This document shows positions 35,094 to 46,772 of a stretch of DNA of 64,000 nucleotides, one piece after another. The stretch lies in contig CP143429.1 in assembly GCA_039636775.1 (NCBI GenBank), forward strand, positions 1,922,001 to 1,986,000, in the 5' to 3' direction. The position numbers were made by a program, and so were the translations under genes. The notes beneath the pieces were generated by a model that saw nothing but the letters and a program-made list of their open reading frames with translations, was not told where the DNA came from and did not search any database. Positions within the stretch are counted from its first letter, which is position 1. Every line of letters begins with the position of its first letter. This DNA is from Micrococcaceae bacterium Sec5.8. GTDB lineage: Bacteria > Actinomycetota > Actinomycetes > Actinomycetales > Micrococcaceae.

Positions 35094-37640
35094 CTAGAGT
35101 CGGTTGACGTCCGTGACACGGACGACGGCGGTGCCGGATTCATCCGATGCCGCGAGGTCCACCTCTGCGGAGATGCCCCAGTCGTGGTTGCCTGCCGGGT
35201 CCTCGAAGATCTGCCGGACCTTCCATGTGCCGGTCTCCTCCGTGATGATCAGCAGACCCGGTCCGCGGGCGTCCGGGCCGGTGCCGATGTCGTCGTGTTC
35301 GTCGAAGTAGTCATCGAGGGTGTCCTCCCAGCGTTCGGCATCCCAGCCGGAGCCGGCGTCGAGCTCGCCCAGGGCGGTGGCGTTCTCGTCCGCGAACAGT
35401 TCCACCCGGCGGAACAACTCGTTGCGGACCATCACGCGGAAGGCGCGGACGTTGGAGGTGAGCGACGGCGGCGGGGGCGGCGGGGCGTCGTGCGGGGTCG
35501 GGACCTTGCCGGAGGTAAGTTCCTCCCACTCGTCCAAGAGGCTGGAGTCAACCTGCCGGACCAGCTCACCGAGCCAGGCGATGAGGTCTTCGAGGTCCTC
35601 GCGGAGGGCGTCCTGGGGGACGGTCTGCCGCAGGGCCTTGAAACCATCGGCAAGGTATCGCAGCACGATCCCCTCGGAACGGGCCAAACCGTAGAACTGG
35701 ACGAACTCGCCGAAGTTCATGGCCCGCTCGTACATGTCCCGAACAATGGATTTCGGTGCGAGTTCGAAGTCGCCGATCCACGGCGCGGCCCTGCGGTAGA
35801 CGTCGAAGGCCTCGCCGAGAAGTTCCGCCAGCGGCTGCGGGTAAGTGACGTCGTCGAGCATGGCCATGCGCTGGTCATAGTCGATCCCGTCGGCCTTCAT
35901 CGCGGCGACTGCCTCACCGCGTGCCTTCTTCAGCTGGGCGGACAGTATCTGCCGTGGTTTCTCCAGCGTCGACTCAATGACGGAGACGACGTCGAGGGCG
36001 TAGGACGGCGAATCCGGATCCAGCAACTCCAGGGCCGCGAGTGCGAACGGTGACAGCGGCTGGTTCAACGCGAAGTTGGCCTGCAGGTGCACGGTCAACC
36101 GGACGGTGCGCCCGTCGGTACCCTGTTCCGCCGCCGGAATCCGTTCGACGACGCCGGCCGCCAGGAGCTCACGATAGATACCGAGGGCCTTTTTCATCAG
36201 CTGCAGCTGGGAGGACCGGGTCTCGTGGTTCTCGGTGAGCAGCCGGCGGGCCGCCTGGAACGGATCCCCCGGGCGTTCCATCAGGTTCATCAACATCGCA
36301 TGGGTCACGGTGAAACTGGACGTCAGTGGATCGGGCACCGAGTCGACCAGACGCTTGTAGGTCGGTTCCCCCCAGGACACGAAGCCCTCCGGCGGCTTCT
36401 TCTTCACCACCTGGCGCAGCTTCTTCTGATCATCACCGAATTTGGCCGTGGCCTTGGCCATCGCCTTGACGTTCTCGGTGACGTGCTCCGGGGCCTGCAC
36501 TACGACGGTGCCGGCGGTGTCGTAGCCGGCACGCCCGGCGCGGCCGGCGATCTGGTGGAACTCACGCGAATTCAGCACCCGGGTGCGGACGCCGTCGTAC
36601 TTGCTCAAGGCGGTGAGCAGCACGGTGCGGATAGGCACGTTGATGCCCACGCCAAGGGTGTCCGTACCGCAGATGACTTTGAGCAGCCCGGCCTGGGCAA
36701 GCTGTTCCACCAGCCTCCGGTATTTCGGCAGCATGCCCGCGTGGTGGACCCCGATGCCGTGCCGGACCAGCCGGTTGAGGGTCTTGCCGAACCCTGCGGC
36801 GAAGCGGAAACCGGCGATGAGCTCCGCGATTTTGTCTTTCTCCTCGCGGGTGCAGACGTTGACGCTCATGAGGTTCTGGGCCCGGTCGATCGCCTCGACC
36901 TGGCTGAAGTGCACCACGTACACCGGCACCTGCTTCGTGGCGAGAAGCTCCTCGAGCGTCTCGTGCACGGGGGTCTGCTCGTAGTAGTAGTGCAGGGGAA
37001 TGGGGCGTTCCACCGAACTCACCGTCGTGGTTGGGCGGCCCGTCAACTCGGTCATACCGGCTTCGAAGCGGCTGACGTCGCCCAGCGTGGCGGACATCAG
37101 CAGGTACTGCGCCTGGGGGAGTTCCAGCAACGGAACCTGCCAGGCCCAGCCGCGCTGCGGGTCGGAGTAGAAATGGAATTCGTCCATGATGACGGCGCCG
37201 AGCTCGGCGGCAGCACCTTCGCGGAGGGCGATGTTGGCCAGGATTTCGGCTGTGCAGCAGATGATCGGGGCGTCCTGGTTGACGCCGGAGTCTCCGGTGA
37301 TCATGCCGACGTTTTCGGCGCCGAAGATCTCACAGAGAGCAAAGAACTTCTCCGAGACGAGGGCCTTGATCGGTGCCGTGTAGTAGCTGCGCTGGCCGCG
37401 GGCCAGAGCCTGGAAATGAACGGCGATCGCGACGAGGGATTTTCCCGACCCGGTGGGGGTGGCCAGGATGACGTTCGCACCGGAGGCAAGCTCCATGATG
37501 GCTTCGTCCTGGGCGGTGTAGAGGGCCAGCCCGCGGGTCTCCGTCCACTCGACAAAGCGGGTGTAGAGCTCGTCCGGGTCAAGACCGGTCCGGCCTGGGA
37601 CCCGGGCGGACGGGGCGGGGAGCTGATCAACTAGTTTCAT
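35094..37640 (-). CDS. DEAD/DEAH-box helicase with DUF3516 C-terminal domain
   Basis: An 848-residue superfamily 2 helicase close to the Ski2-like group. Walker A is TPTGSGKS (61-68), motif II is DEFH (153-156, Phe in place of Val/Ile), motif III is MSATL (182-186), and motif VI is QIAGRAGRAG (363-372). Residues 480-848 form the DUF3516 extension found mainly in actinobacteria. A Pro/Ser-rich linker with a run of six prolines lies near residue 723. An RNA helicase role in decay or ribosome processing is inferred from the class. ATG at 37640 starts at the conserved region; TAAGCT lies 8 nt upstream, so the leader is very short or absent. Confidence 0.92.
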   Translation of the reverse strand: MKLVDQLPAPSARVPGRTGLDPDELYTRFVEWTETRGLALYTAQDEAIMELASGANVILATPTGSGKSLVAIAVHFQALARGQRSYYTAPIKALVSEKFFALCEIFGAENVGMITGDSGVNQDAPIICCTAEILANIALREGAAAELGAVIMDEFHFYSDPQRGWAWQVPLLELPQAQYLLMSATLGDVSRFEAGMTELTGRPTTTVSSVERPIPLHYYYEQTPVHETLEELLATKQVPVYVVHFSQVEAIDRAQNLMSVNVCTREEKDKIAELIAGFRFAAGFGKTLNRLVRHGIGVHHAGMLPKYRRLVEQLAQAGLLKVICGTDTLGVGINVPIRTVLLTALSKYDGVRTRVLNSREFHQIAGRAGRAGYDTAGTVVVQAPEHVTENVKAMAKATAKFGDDQKKLRQVVKKKPPEGFVSWGEPTYKRLVDSVPDPLTSSFTVTHAMLMNLMERPGDPFQAARRLLTENHETRSSQLQLMKKALGIYRELLAAGVVERIPAAEQGTDGRTVRLTVHLQANFALNQPLSPFALAALELLDPDSPSYALDVVSVIESTLEKPRQILSAQLKKARGEAVAAMKADGIDYDQRMAMLDDVTYPQPLAELLGEAFDVYRRAAPWIGDFELAPKSIVRDMYERAMNFGEFVQFYGLARSEGIVLRYLADGFKALRQTVPQDALREDLEDLIAWLGELVRQVDSSLLDEWEELTSGKVPTPHDAPPPPPPSLTSNVRAFRVMVRNELFRRVELFADENATALGELDAGSGWDAERWEDTLDDYFDEHDDIGTGPDARGPGLLIITEETGTWKVRQIFEDPAGNHDWGISAEVDLAASDESGTAVVRVTDVNRL

Positions 37641-37774
37641 TGCCCACCAGCTTAGTAGCCGGATCCGCCGCGGCCCGCCGAAGGCCGCCGCCTGCCGCGC
37701 GCCTCCCCGGCTGCTGCACCCGGCCGGGGTTAGGCTTCCGACGGCGTACAGTCGCCGGCGACTGGAGGACAACA

Positions 37775-38635
37775 ATGATGTGGGACCCCGGCAAGTACAT
37801 GCAGTTCGGGGATTACCGTGACAGGCCCTACTTCGACCTGACCGCCCGCATCCGCGCCGGCACTCCGCGGCACGTCGTGGACCTCGGCTGCGGTCCGGGG
37901 AACCTGACGGCCACCCTCGCCGCACGCTGGCCCGCAGCACAGGTCGTGGGCCTTGACTCTTCCGGTCAAATGCTGGCCCGTGCCGCCCGCTATGCGGACC
38001 GCCTGCCCAATCTCTCTTTCAGCCAGGCAGACATCGCCGGGTGGATGCCCACCGCGGAGACCGACGTGGTGGTGACCAATGCCGCACTGCAGTGGGTCCC
38101 CGGGCACCGGGACATGCTGCGGCGTTGGCTCGCCGCGCTCAGGCCCGGGGCGTGGTTCGCGCTGCAGGTGCCCGGGAACTTCGACGCGCCCTCGCACGCG
38201 CTGATGCGCGGGCTGGCCGAGTCAACGGCGTGGGCGGGCCGGCTGTCCGGTGTCCTGAGGCACGCAGACGCAGTGGGCCGGCCGGAGGAGTACCTGGAGA
38301 TCATGCTCGACGCCGGGTGTGAGGCGGACGCCTGGGAGAGCACCTGCCTCCAGGTCCTGCCGGGTCCGGACCCCGTGCTGGAGTGGGTCAGGGGCACCGG
38401 TCTCCGGCCCGTGCTCGCCGACCTGTCCGCCCGTGACGCGGCGGAGTTCGAAGCCGACTACGCTGCCCTGCTGGCGGACGCGTACCCGGCTGGCCCCCAC
38501 GGCACGGTGTTCCCGTTCCGCCGGGTCTTCGCCGTTGCCCGCAAGCTCGAACATGGGGGGACGGGTGTCAACGCCGGGGAACCGGCGGGGAACGAGGGCC
38601 GCGGAGAGGGCCGCAGGAAAAGGAACGCCACATGA
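37775..38635 (+). CDS. Trans-aconitate 2-methyltransferase-like SAM-dependent methyltransferase
   Basis: A 286-residue class I methyltransferase. HVVDLGCGPGNLTATLA (33-49) is SAM motif I, VVGLDSSGQML (57-67) is motif II with the ribose-binding Asp, and NAALQWVPGHRDML follows motif post-I. The full pattern (N-terminal WDPGKYMQFGDYRDRPYFDL) resembles Tam, which methylates trans-aconitate. The C-terminal 25 residues are Gly/Glu/Arg-rich. The ATG at 37775 has GGAGGACA upstream; an ATG one codon later is equally possible. Confidence 0.88.
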   Translation: MMWDPGKYMQFGDYRDRPYFDLTARIRAGTPRHVVDLGCGPGNLTATLAARWPAAQVVGLDSSGQMLARAARYADRLPNLSFSQADIAGWMPTAETDVVVTNAALQWVPGHRDMLRRWLAALRPGAWFALQVPGNFDAPSHALMRGLAESTAWAGRLSGVLRHADAVGRPEEYLEIMLDAGCEADAWESTCLQVLPGPDPVLEWVRGTGLRPVLADLSARDAAEFEADYAALLADAYPAGPHGTVFPFRRVFAVARKLEHGGTGVNAGEPAGNEGRGEGRRKRNAT

Positions 38636-38738
38636 GAACCCGGCACGGTGTGAGCGTGCTTACAATGTCGAGGCGGCGCGGGGGGCGGCCGCCTCGATCT
38701 CCTGCGATCCATGCCCCTCACCTAGCGATGGAGGTTCG

Positions 38739-40466
38739 GTGCTCATTGGCCTGACGGGCCGGCTTCTGGCCGCCCACAAAGGTGCCGTGCTGGCTATCGT
38801 GGCGCTCCAGCTCATCCAGACGATGGCCACCCTCCTCCTTCCCACGCTGAACGCGGCCATCATCGACAACGGAATCGTCGGCAGGGATGTATCGCAGATC
38901 GTGGACCTGGGCTCCTGGATGGCGGTGACCGCCGGCGTGCAGGTGGTGGCGGCCGTTGCGGCCGGCTATCTCGGCGCCGTCGTGGCGATGGAGCTTGGCC
39001 GGACGCTGCGCGAGGAATTGTTCGCGAAAGTCCAGTCGATGTCCTCCCAGGAGGTCACTGCGTTCGGTGCCGCCAGTCTGGTGACCAGGACCACCAACGA
39101 CGTCACGCAGGTGCAGAACCTGGTGGTCCTCGTCTTCACGATGCTGATCGCAGCGCCCGCCATTTTCGTTGGCGGGATCGCGCTCGCCGTGCACCAGGAC
39201 GTCGTCTTGTCCGGCATCGTCATCGCGGTGGTTCCGGTGCTCGCCGTGATCATGGTGCTGATTGTCCGCCGTCTCATCCCGCTGTACCGGCAGGGCCAGG
39301 AGCTGATCGACGGGATCAGCCGGGTGCTGCGGGAGCAAATTATCGGAGCCTCCGTCATCCGCGGCTTCGGGCGGCAGGGGCACGAGGAACGGCGCTTCGA
39401 CGGGGCCAACAAGGAGTTGACCCACAACAACCTGCGCTCGGCACTGCTGGTCGCCTCAATGATGCCCATGATCATGCTGGTGGTGAATCTCTCCTCCGTC
39501 GGCGTCGTCTGGTTCGGCGGTCACCGGATCCAGTCCGGCGACATGCGGCTGGGCGCCTTGACGGCGTTCATCGCGTACATTTTGCAGATTCTGATCGCGA
39601 TCATGATGGCCATGTACGTCTTCATGACGGCTCCCCGCGCTGCCGCGTGCGCTGAACGCATCCAGGCGGTCCTCGACACAACACCGGCGGTCACCGACGG
39701 CCCGGGTGTCGGTGACCCTGGCGGAAATGCTGTGGAATACCGGAACGTCTCCTTTGCGTACCCCGGCGCTGAGCAACCCGTCCTCGACGGCGTCACGTTC
39801 ACGGCCGCGCCCGGAACCGTGACAGCCATCATCGGTGCCACAGGCACCGGCAAAAGCACTCTGCTGAATCTTCTGCCCAGGTTCCTGGATGCCAGTGGCG
39901 GCGCCATCAGCATCGGCGGAAGCGATGTGCGCAGCCTTAGCCTTCGGACGTTGCGGAGCCTGGTCGCCGTCGTTCCCCAGCACTCCTACCTGTTCTCCGG
40001 AACCATCGCCGGAAATCTGCGGATGGCTGCTCCTGCGGCGACGGACGCAGACCTGTGGCGGGTGCTGGGAAGCGCGCAGGCCGAGGAGTTTGTGCGGAAA
40101 TCCCCGCAGGGTCTGCACTCGCCGGTGAGCCAGGGCGGCACGAACTTCTCCGGAGGCCAGCGCCAGCGGTTGTGCATCGCCCGGGCCCTGCTCCGGGAGG
40201 CGGCCGTGTACCTGTTCGACGACAGCTTTTCGGCGCTGGACTATGGCACCGACGATCGTCTCCGTGGAGCGCTGCGGCCGCTGCTGCGCGCAGCCACCGT
40301 GCTGGTCGTCGCGGAGCGGGTCGCGCCGATTATGGACGCGGACCTGATCCTGGTCCTCGAAGACGGCCGGGTCGTAGCGCAGGGCACACACCGGCACCTG
40401 ATGGCGTCCTCGCCGAGCTACCAGGAGATCGCCGCCTCCCAGCTCGTGCCCGAGGAGACCCCGTGA
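38739..40466 (+). CDS. ABC exporter half-transporter with degenerate ATPase site
   Basis: A 575-residue ABC exporter (six membrane segments, then NBD). Walker A is GATGTGKST (366-374) and the signature is NFSGGQRQR (469-477), but the catalytic glutamate after Walker B is Asp495 (LFDDSFSALD) and the switch histidine is replaced by Glu526 (VVAERVAP). These are marks of the inactive site in heterodimeric exporters such as TM287/288. The partner in the next gene has the intact residues but a weakened signature, so the two should form one asymmetric pump with a single catalytic site. GTG at 38739 has GGAGG upstream. The next gene overlaps by 4 bp (GTGA). The substrate is unknown. Confidence 0.92.
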   Translation: MLIGLTGRLLAAHKGAVLAIVALQLIQTMATLLLPTLNAAIIDNGIVGRDVSQIVDLGSWMAVTAGVQVVAAVAAGYLGAVVAMELGRTLREELFAKVQSMSSQEVTAFGAASLVTRTTNDVTQVQNLVVLVFTMLIAAPAIFVGGIALAVHQDVVLSGIVIAVVPVLAVIMVLIVRRLIPLYRQGQELIDGISRVLREQIIGASVIRGFGRQGHEERRFDGANKELTHNNLRSALLVASMMPMIMLVVNLSSVGVVWFGGHRIQSGDMRLGALTAFIAYILQILIAIMMAMYVFMTAPRAAACAERIQAVLDTTPAVTDGPGVGDPGGNAVEYRNVSFAYPGAEQPVLDGVTFTAAPGTVTAIIGATGTGKSTLLNLLPRFLDASGGAISIGGSDVRSLSLRTLRSLVAVVPQHSYLFSGTIAGNLRMAAPAATDADLWRVLGSAQAEEFVRKSPQGLHSPVSQGGTNFSGGQRQRLCIARALLREAAVYLFDDSFSALDYGTDDRLRGALRPLLRAATVLVVAERVAPIMDADLILVLEDGRVVAQGTHRHLMASSPSYQEIAASQLVPEETP

Positions 40467-42433
40467 CGCCGCAACCGGACCCCGGCGCCGGAACCGGCAC
40501 GCCCACCGGCGTCCGGGACCAGGCACCGGAGGACCGGCCGTCGGCAGGCCGCATCAAAACCCTGCCGGCCGCAGCCGTCACGGACCGCAAGGCGCCCGGC
40601 CGGTTCCGCTGGCGCACGGCCGGGCGGCTGCTCGGTCTGCTCCGCCCTTCCAGGTGGCTGATGGCCGGTGCGGTCGCCGCAACGTGCGCCTTTGTGGCCC
40701 TGAACGTCGCGGCACCGAAACTCCTGGGGGACGCCACCGACGTCATCGTCCGGGGGGTGGCCGGCGGAACTTTCGACCAGGGAAAGCTGGCCGTCCTGTT
40801 GGCGGTTGTGTCTGTTTTGTATCTGGGGGCCTCTGTCTTCAGCTGGGTACAGGGCAGCCTGACCGCCGTGGCGGTGCAGCGCCTGGGCTACGGGCTGCGC
40901 ACCTCGGTGGAAGTCAAACTCCAGGTCCTGCCGTCCAGTCACTTTGATGAGCAGCACCGCGGCGACGTGTTGAGCCGCGCCACCAACGACGTCGACAACA
41001 TCGTCCAGGCCCTGAACCAGTTGCTGAACCAGCTGATCCTCTCGCTGCTGATGCTCTCCGGAGCCCTGGCCATGATGCTGTGGCTCTCCCCGGTCCTGGC
41101 CGGAATCGCCCTGGTGTCCGTTCCGTTGTCCGCCCTCATCACCATCGTGGTGGCCCGGAAGTCCCAGGCCCATTTCGCGGAGCAGTGGGACAGCACGGGC
41201 GGCCTTAACGCGCAGCTGGAGGAGTTCTTCACCGGCCACGAGGTGGTCAAGGCCTTCGGCTGGCAGGACGCGGCCGCGGCCAGCTTCAGGGAAGGCAACG
41301 ACAAATTATGCCGCGCCAGCACCTCCGCCCAGTACATATCCGGGATCGTCCAGCCCCTGATGGTGTTCGTCGCCAACCTCAACTACATTGCCGTTGCCGT
41401 TGTCGGGGCCTTACAGGTCCTGTCCGGCGCCGTGACCCTCGGCGGGCTGCAGGCCTTCATCCAGTTCAGCAGGCTCTTCAGCCAGCCGATGGGGCAGATC
41501 GGCGGCATGTTGACCCTCATGCAGTCCTGCCTGGTCTCGGCAGGGCGGGTCTTCGACCTCCTGGACGCGCCGGAGATCCCGCCGGAAACCCGGTCGCGTG
41601 GTGCCCGCGGCTCTGAGCCGGCAGCGGCCACGGCGGCGGACCGGGCCTGCGGTCCTGGGACCGGTGCCGCCGGCCCTGTGGTGTTCGAGCGTGTCACCTT
41701 CGGCTACGCCGCCGGATCACCGGTTATCCAAAACCTGAGTTTCGCGGTCGAACCCGGGCAGACCGTGGCGATTGTGGGACAGACCGGCGCCGGCAAGACC
41801 ACCGTGGTGAACCTGCTGCTGCGCTTTTACGAACCTGATACCGGGCGGATCACCATCGGCGGCAGGGACATCGCGGAGTTGACCCGGGACGAAGTACGGG
41901 CCAACTTCGGCACGGTGCTGCAGGAAGCCTGGCTGTTCACCGGCAGCATTCGCGACAACATTGAATACGGCCGCCCCGGAGCCACCGACGCCGAGATTGT
42001 CGCCGCCGCAAAGGCCAGCCATGTGGACCAGTTTGTCCGCGCCCTGCCGGGCGGCTACGCCACCATCCTCGCCAACGACGGCGGTTCGCTCAGCCGCGGA
42101 CAGCGCCAGCTCATTTCGATCGCCAGGGCCCACCTGGCCGGACGGGACATCCTGATCCTGGACGAGGCCACGAGCTCGGTGGACAGCCGCACCGAGGTGC
42201 AAATCCGGCAGGCCCTGGAGCGGTTGCGGCAGGGACGCACCAGCTTCATCATTGCCCACCGCTTGTCCACCGTCCGGGACGCTGATCTAATTCTGGTCAT
42301 GGATCAAGGACGGATCGTTGAACAGGGAACCCACGAACGACTCATGGCTGGAGGCGGCCGGTACCTGGAACTTTACGAAGCACAGTTCGCCCGCCGCGAA
42401 CACAGCAAGCCCGCCCGGGAGCCCGGACTGTGA
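40463..42433 (+). CDS. ABC exporter half-transporter with intact ATPase site
   Basis: A 656-residue ABC exporter. After a 50-residue Pro/Gly/Arg-rich N-terminal tail come six membrane segments and the NBD with Walker A GQTGAGKTT (439-447), Walker B LILDEATSSVD with Glu568, and switch His599 (IIAHRLST). The signature is SLSRGQRQL, with Arg545 in place of the first Gly of SGGQ. The canonical active site would be formed by this Walker A/B and the partner's intact signature, as expected for a heterodimer. It overlaps both neighbours by 4 bp, so all three genes are coupled. Confidence 0.92.
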   Translation: MTPQPDPGAGTGTPTGVRDQAPEDRPSAGRIKTLPAAAVTDRKAPGRFRWRTAGRLLGLLRPSRWLMAGAVAATCAFVALNVAAPKLLGDATDVIVRGVAGGTFDQGKLAVLLAVVSVLYLGASVFSWVQGSLTAVAVQRLGYGLRTSVEVKLQVLPSSHFDEQHRGDVLSRATNDVDNIVQALNQLLNQLILSLLMLSGALAMMLWLSPVLAGIALVSVPLSALITIVVARKSQAHFAEQWDSTGGLNAQLEEFFTGHEVVKAFGWQDAAAASFREGNDKLCRASTSAQYISGIVQPLMVFVANLNYIAVAVVGALQVLSGAVTLGGLQAFIQFSRLFSQPMGQIGGMLTLMQSCLVSAGRVFDLLDAPEIPPETRSRGARGSEPAAATAADRACGPGTGAAGPVVFERVTFGYAAGSPVIQNLSFAVEPGQTVAIVGQTGAGKTTVVNLLLRFYEPDTGRITIGGRDIAELTRDEVRANFGTVLQEAWLFTGSIRDNIEYGRPGATDAEIVAAAKASHVDQFVRALPGGYATILANDGGSLSRGQRQLISIARAHLAGRDILILDEATSSVDSRTEVQIRQALERLRQGRTSFIIAHRLSTVRDADLILVMDQGRIVEQGTHERLMAGGGRYLELYEAQFARREHSKPAREPGL

Positions 42434-42822
42434 CCCCTCCGGCAGCATCAACCGCAGTGTTCCCCGGTGTCTGGCGGCCCAACCCGGGGAGCTCCGTCGC
42501 CTTGTTTGACCAGCTCCGGCTCAGCATCATCGAACGCGCCGACGACGGCACCCTGGCGCCCGGGACCAAGCTCCCCGCCGTCCGTACCCTCGCCGGCGAG
42601 CTGGGCGTCGCGCCCCACACCGTGGCCCGCGCCTACAAGGAATTGGAGGCAGCCGGCGTCGTGGTGACCCGGGGCCGGAACGGGACGGTGGTCTGTGCCC
42701 GCGACGAGGCCTGGAGCTCGCTGTCCGCTGCCGCCGCCGACTTCGCGGAAGCCGCCAAAGCGCAGGGTGCCAGCTTCGCGGAGGCGGTGCAATTGTTCGC
42801 CGCCGCCTACGACCGTCACTGA
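42430..42822 (+). CDS. GntR family regulator, YtrA-type
   Basis: A 130-residue regulator with an N-terminal winged helix (about 22-90): SVALFDQLRLSIIERADDGT, then LPAVRTLAGELGVAPHTVARAYKELEAAG with the recognition helix, and a short C-terminal tail. Length and lack of a ligand domain fit the YtrA subfamily, which commonly controls adjacent ABC transporter genes. The GTG overlaps the second ABC gene by 4 bp. Autoregulation of the operon is inferred; no operator was identified. Confidence 0.9.
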   Translation: MTPPAASTAVFPGVWRPNPGSSVALFDQLRLSIIERADDGTLAPGTKLPAVRTLAGELGVAPHTVARAYKELEAAGVVVTRGRNGTVVCARDEAWSSLSAAAADFAEAAKAQGASFAEAVQLFAAAYDRH

Positions 42823-42881
42823 CTCCCCGATAGCACAGAGTCGGGGATTTCGGGGCCCGGGACACTGCCCGGAATGGATAT

Positions 42882-42897
42882 TCGAAGAAGTTTTCGA
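42882..42897. promoter_or_regulatory. LexA-like SOS box in the uvrA promoter
   Basis: TCGAAGAAGTTTTCGA is a 16-bp near-palindrome matching the actinobacterial SOS box TCGAAC-N4-GTTCGA at 10 of 12 defined positions. It ends 1 bp before the -10 box TAGCAT (42899-42904), which lies 7 nt from the GTG, so bound LexA would cover the promoter. Confidence 0.65.
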
Positions 42898-42898
42898 T

Positions 42899-42904
42899 TA
42901 GCAT
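42899..42904 (+). promoter_or_regulatory. -10 box of the leaderless uvrA promoter
   Basis: TAGCAT, 7 nt, then GTG at 42912. It directly follows the SOS-like box. Confidence 0.6.
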
Positions 42905-42911
42905 TGGAAGC

Positions 42912-45869
<2,958 letters not shown>

Positions 45870-45880
45870 AACCGGACCGG

Positions 45881-45912
45881 ACCGCGGCTGCCGCCCACGC
45901 GGCGGCCGCGGT
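45881..45912 (+). terminator. Hairpin terminator of uvrA
   Basis: A 14-bp stem (ACCGCGGCTGCCGC with GCGGCGGCCGCGGT, one G-U pair) around CCAC, 12 bp after the stop. No T-run is present, so efficiency is unsure. Confidence 0.6.
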
Positions 45913-45983
45913 GCCGCCGCCGATACATTCCTCTCCGGGCATGGGAGTTTCTGGCATCCGGAGACTCATGAGAAACTAAGCCG

Positions 45984-46055
45984 GTGACGCAAATAACAGT
46001 GCCCGTGCCCGCCGACCAAACCCTGAACGAGGTGCGCAGCGATGGCAATGTTTGA
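45984..46055 (+). other. Possible short upstream ORF overlapping plsC
   Basis: A GTG-started 23-codon frame (MTQITVPVPADQTLNEVR then SDGNV) reads into the plsC start in another frame and stops at 46055, 14 bp past the plsC ATG. It could couple translation or be chance. The peptide has no recognised family, and its GTG has no good ribosome site. Confidence 0.3.
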
Positions 46056-46710
46056 TGCGATCCGCTGGACCACCCGGGGCCTGGTCAGCTCAACCTGCCG
46101 GCCGACGGTCATCGGACTGGACAACGTGCCCAAAGAAGGTCCGTTTATTGTGGCCCCCAACCACCTGTCCTTCCTGGACAGCGTGATCGTCCAGGCGCTG
46201 ATGCCCCGGCCCGTGGCGTTCTTCGCGAAAGCGGAGTACTTCACCACGGGCGGGGTCAAAGGGAAGGTGATGAAATCCTTTTTCGAAGCCGTGGGATCCA
46301 TTCCGGTGGAACGCGGTGAGCAGGCCGCCAGCGTGCAGGCGCTTAAGACGCTCTTGGACATTCTGAACTCCGGCAAGGGCGTCGGCATCTATCCGGAGGG
46401 CACCCGGTCCCGCGACGGCATCCTCTACCGCGGCCGGACCGGAGTGGGCTGGCTTGCTCTGACCACCGGCGCCCCCGTGATCCCGGTCGGGTTGATCGGC
46501 ACCGAGCACCTGCAACCTGCGGACAGCAAATCCGTCAAGCCCCAGCACTTCACCATGAAGGTCGGGGAACCCTTGTACTTCGACAAAACGGGGCCGGACC
46601 ACTCCCTGCCCGCGCGCCGTCAGGCGACCGACCGGATCATGGACGCGATCGCCGAACTCAGCGGCCAGGAACGCTCCACCAGCTACAACCAGAGCAAATC
46701 CGTCGACTAG
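46042..46710 (+). CDS. plsC: 1-acyl-sn-glycerol-3-phosphate acyltransferase
   Basis: A 222-residue LPLAT-family acyltransferase making phosphatidic acid from lysophosphatidic acid at the inner membrane face. NHLSFLD (40-46) is the catalytic NHxxxxD box with His41 and Asp46, and YPEGTRSRDG (117-126) is the substrate-binding motif. VGSIPVERG gives block II. No clear N-terminal membrane segment exists, so membrane contact is probably peripheral. The ATG has GAGGTG 7 nt upstream. It lies between uvrA and uvrC but has no functional tie to repair. Confidence 0.92.
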   Translation: MAMFDAIRWTTRGLVSSTCRPTVIGLDNVPKEGPFIVAPNHLSFLDSVIVQALMPRPVAFFAKAEYFTTGGVKGKVMKSFFEAVGSIPVERGEQAASVQALKTLLDILNSGKGVGIYPEGTRSRDGILYRGRTGVGWLALTTGAPVIPVGLIGTEHLQPADSKSVKPQHFTMKVGEPLYFDKTGPDHSLPARRQATDRIMDAIAELSGQERSTSYNQSKSVD

Positions 46711-46760
46711 TGCAACCCCTGCCCGCGGCGGAACCGTCAAGGGCACGGGCGCAGGCTCAG

Positions 46761-46766
46761 TAGACT
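46761..46766 (+). promoter_or_regulatory. -10 box of a leaderless promoter for uvrC
   Basis: TAGACT, 6 nt, then the GTG at 46773. Confidence 0.6.
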
Positions 46767-46772
46767 TGAACC

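Noticed and set aside
37641..37940. Longer N-terminus for the DUF3516 helicase
   Set aside because: The extra 100 residues lie antisense to the methyltransferase gene and are Arg/Ser-rich shadow sequence; the conserved protein starts at 37640.
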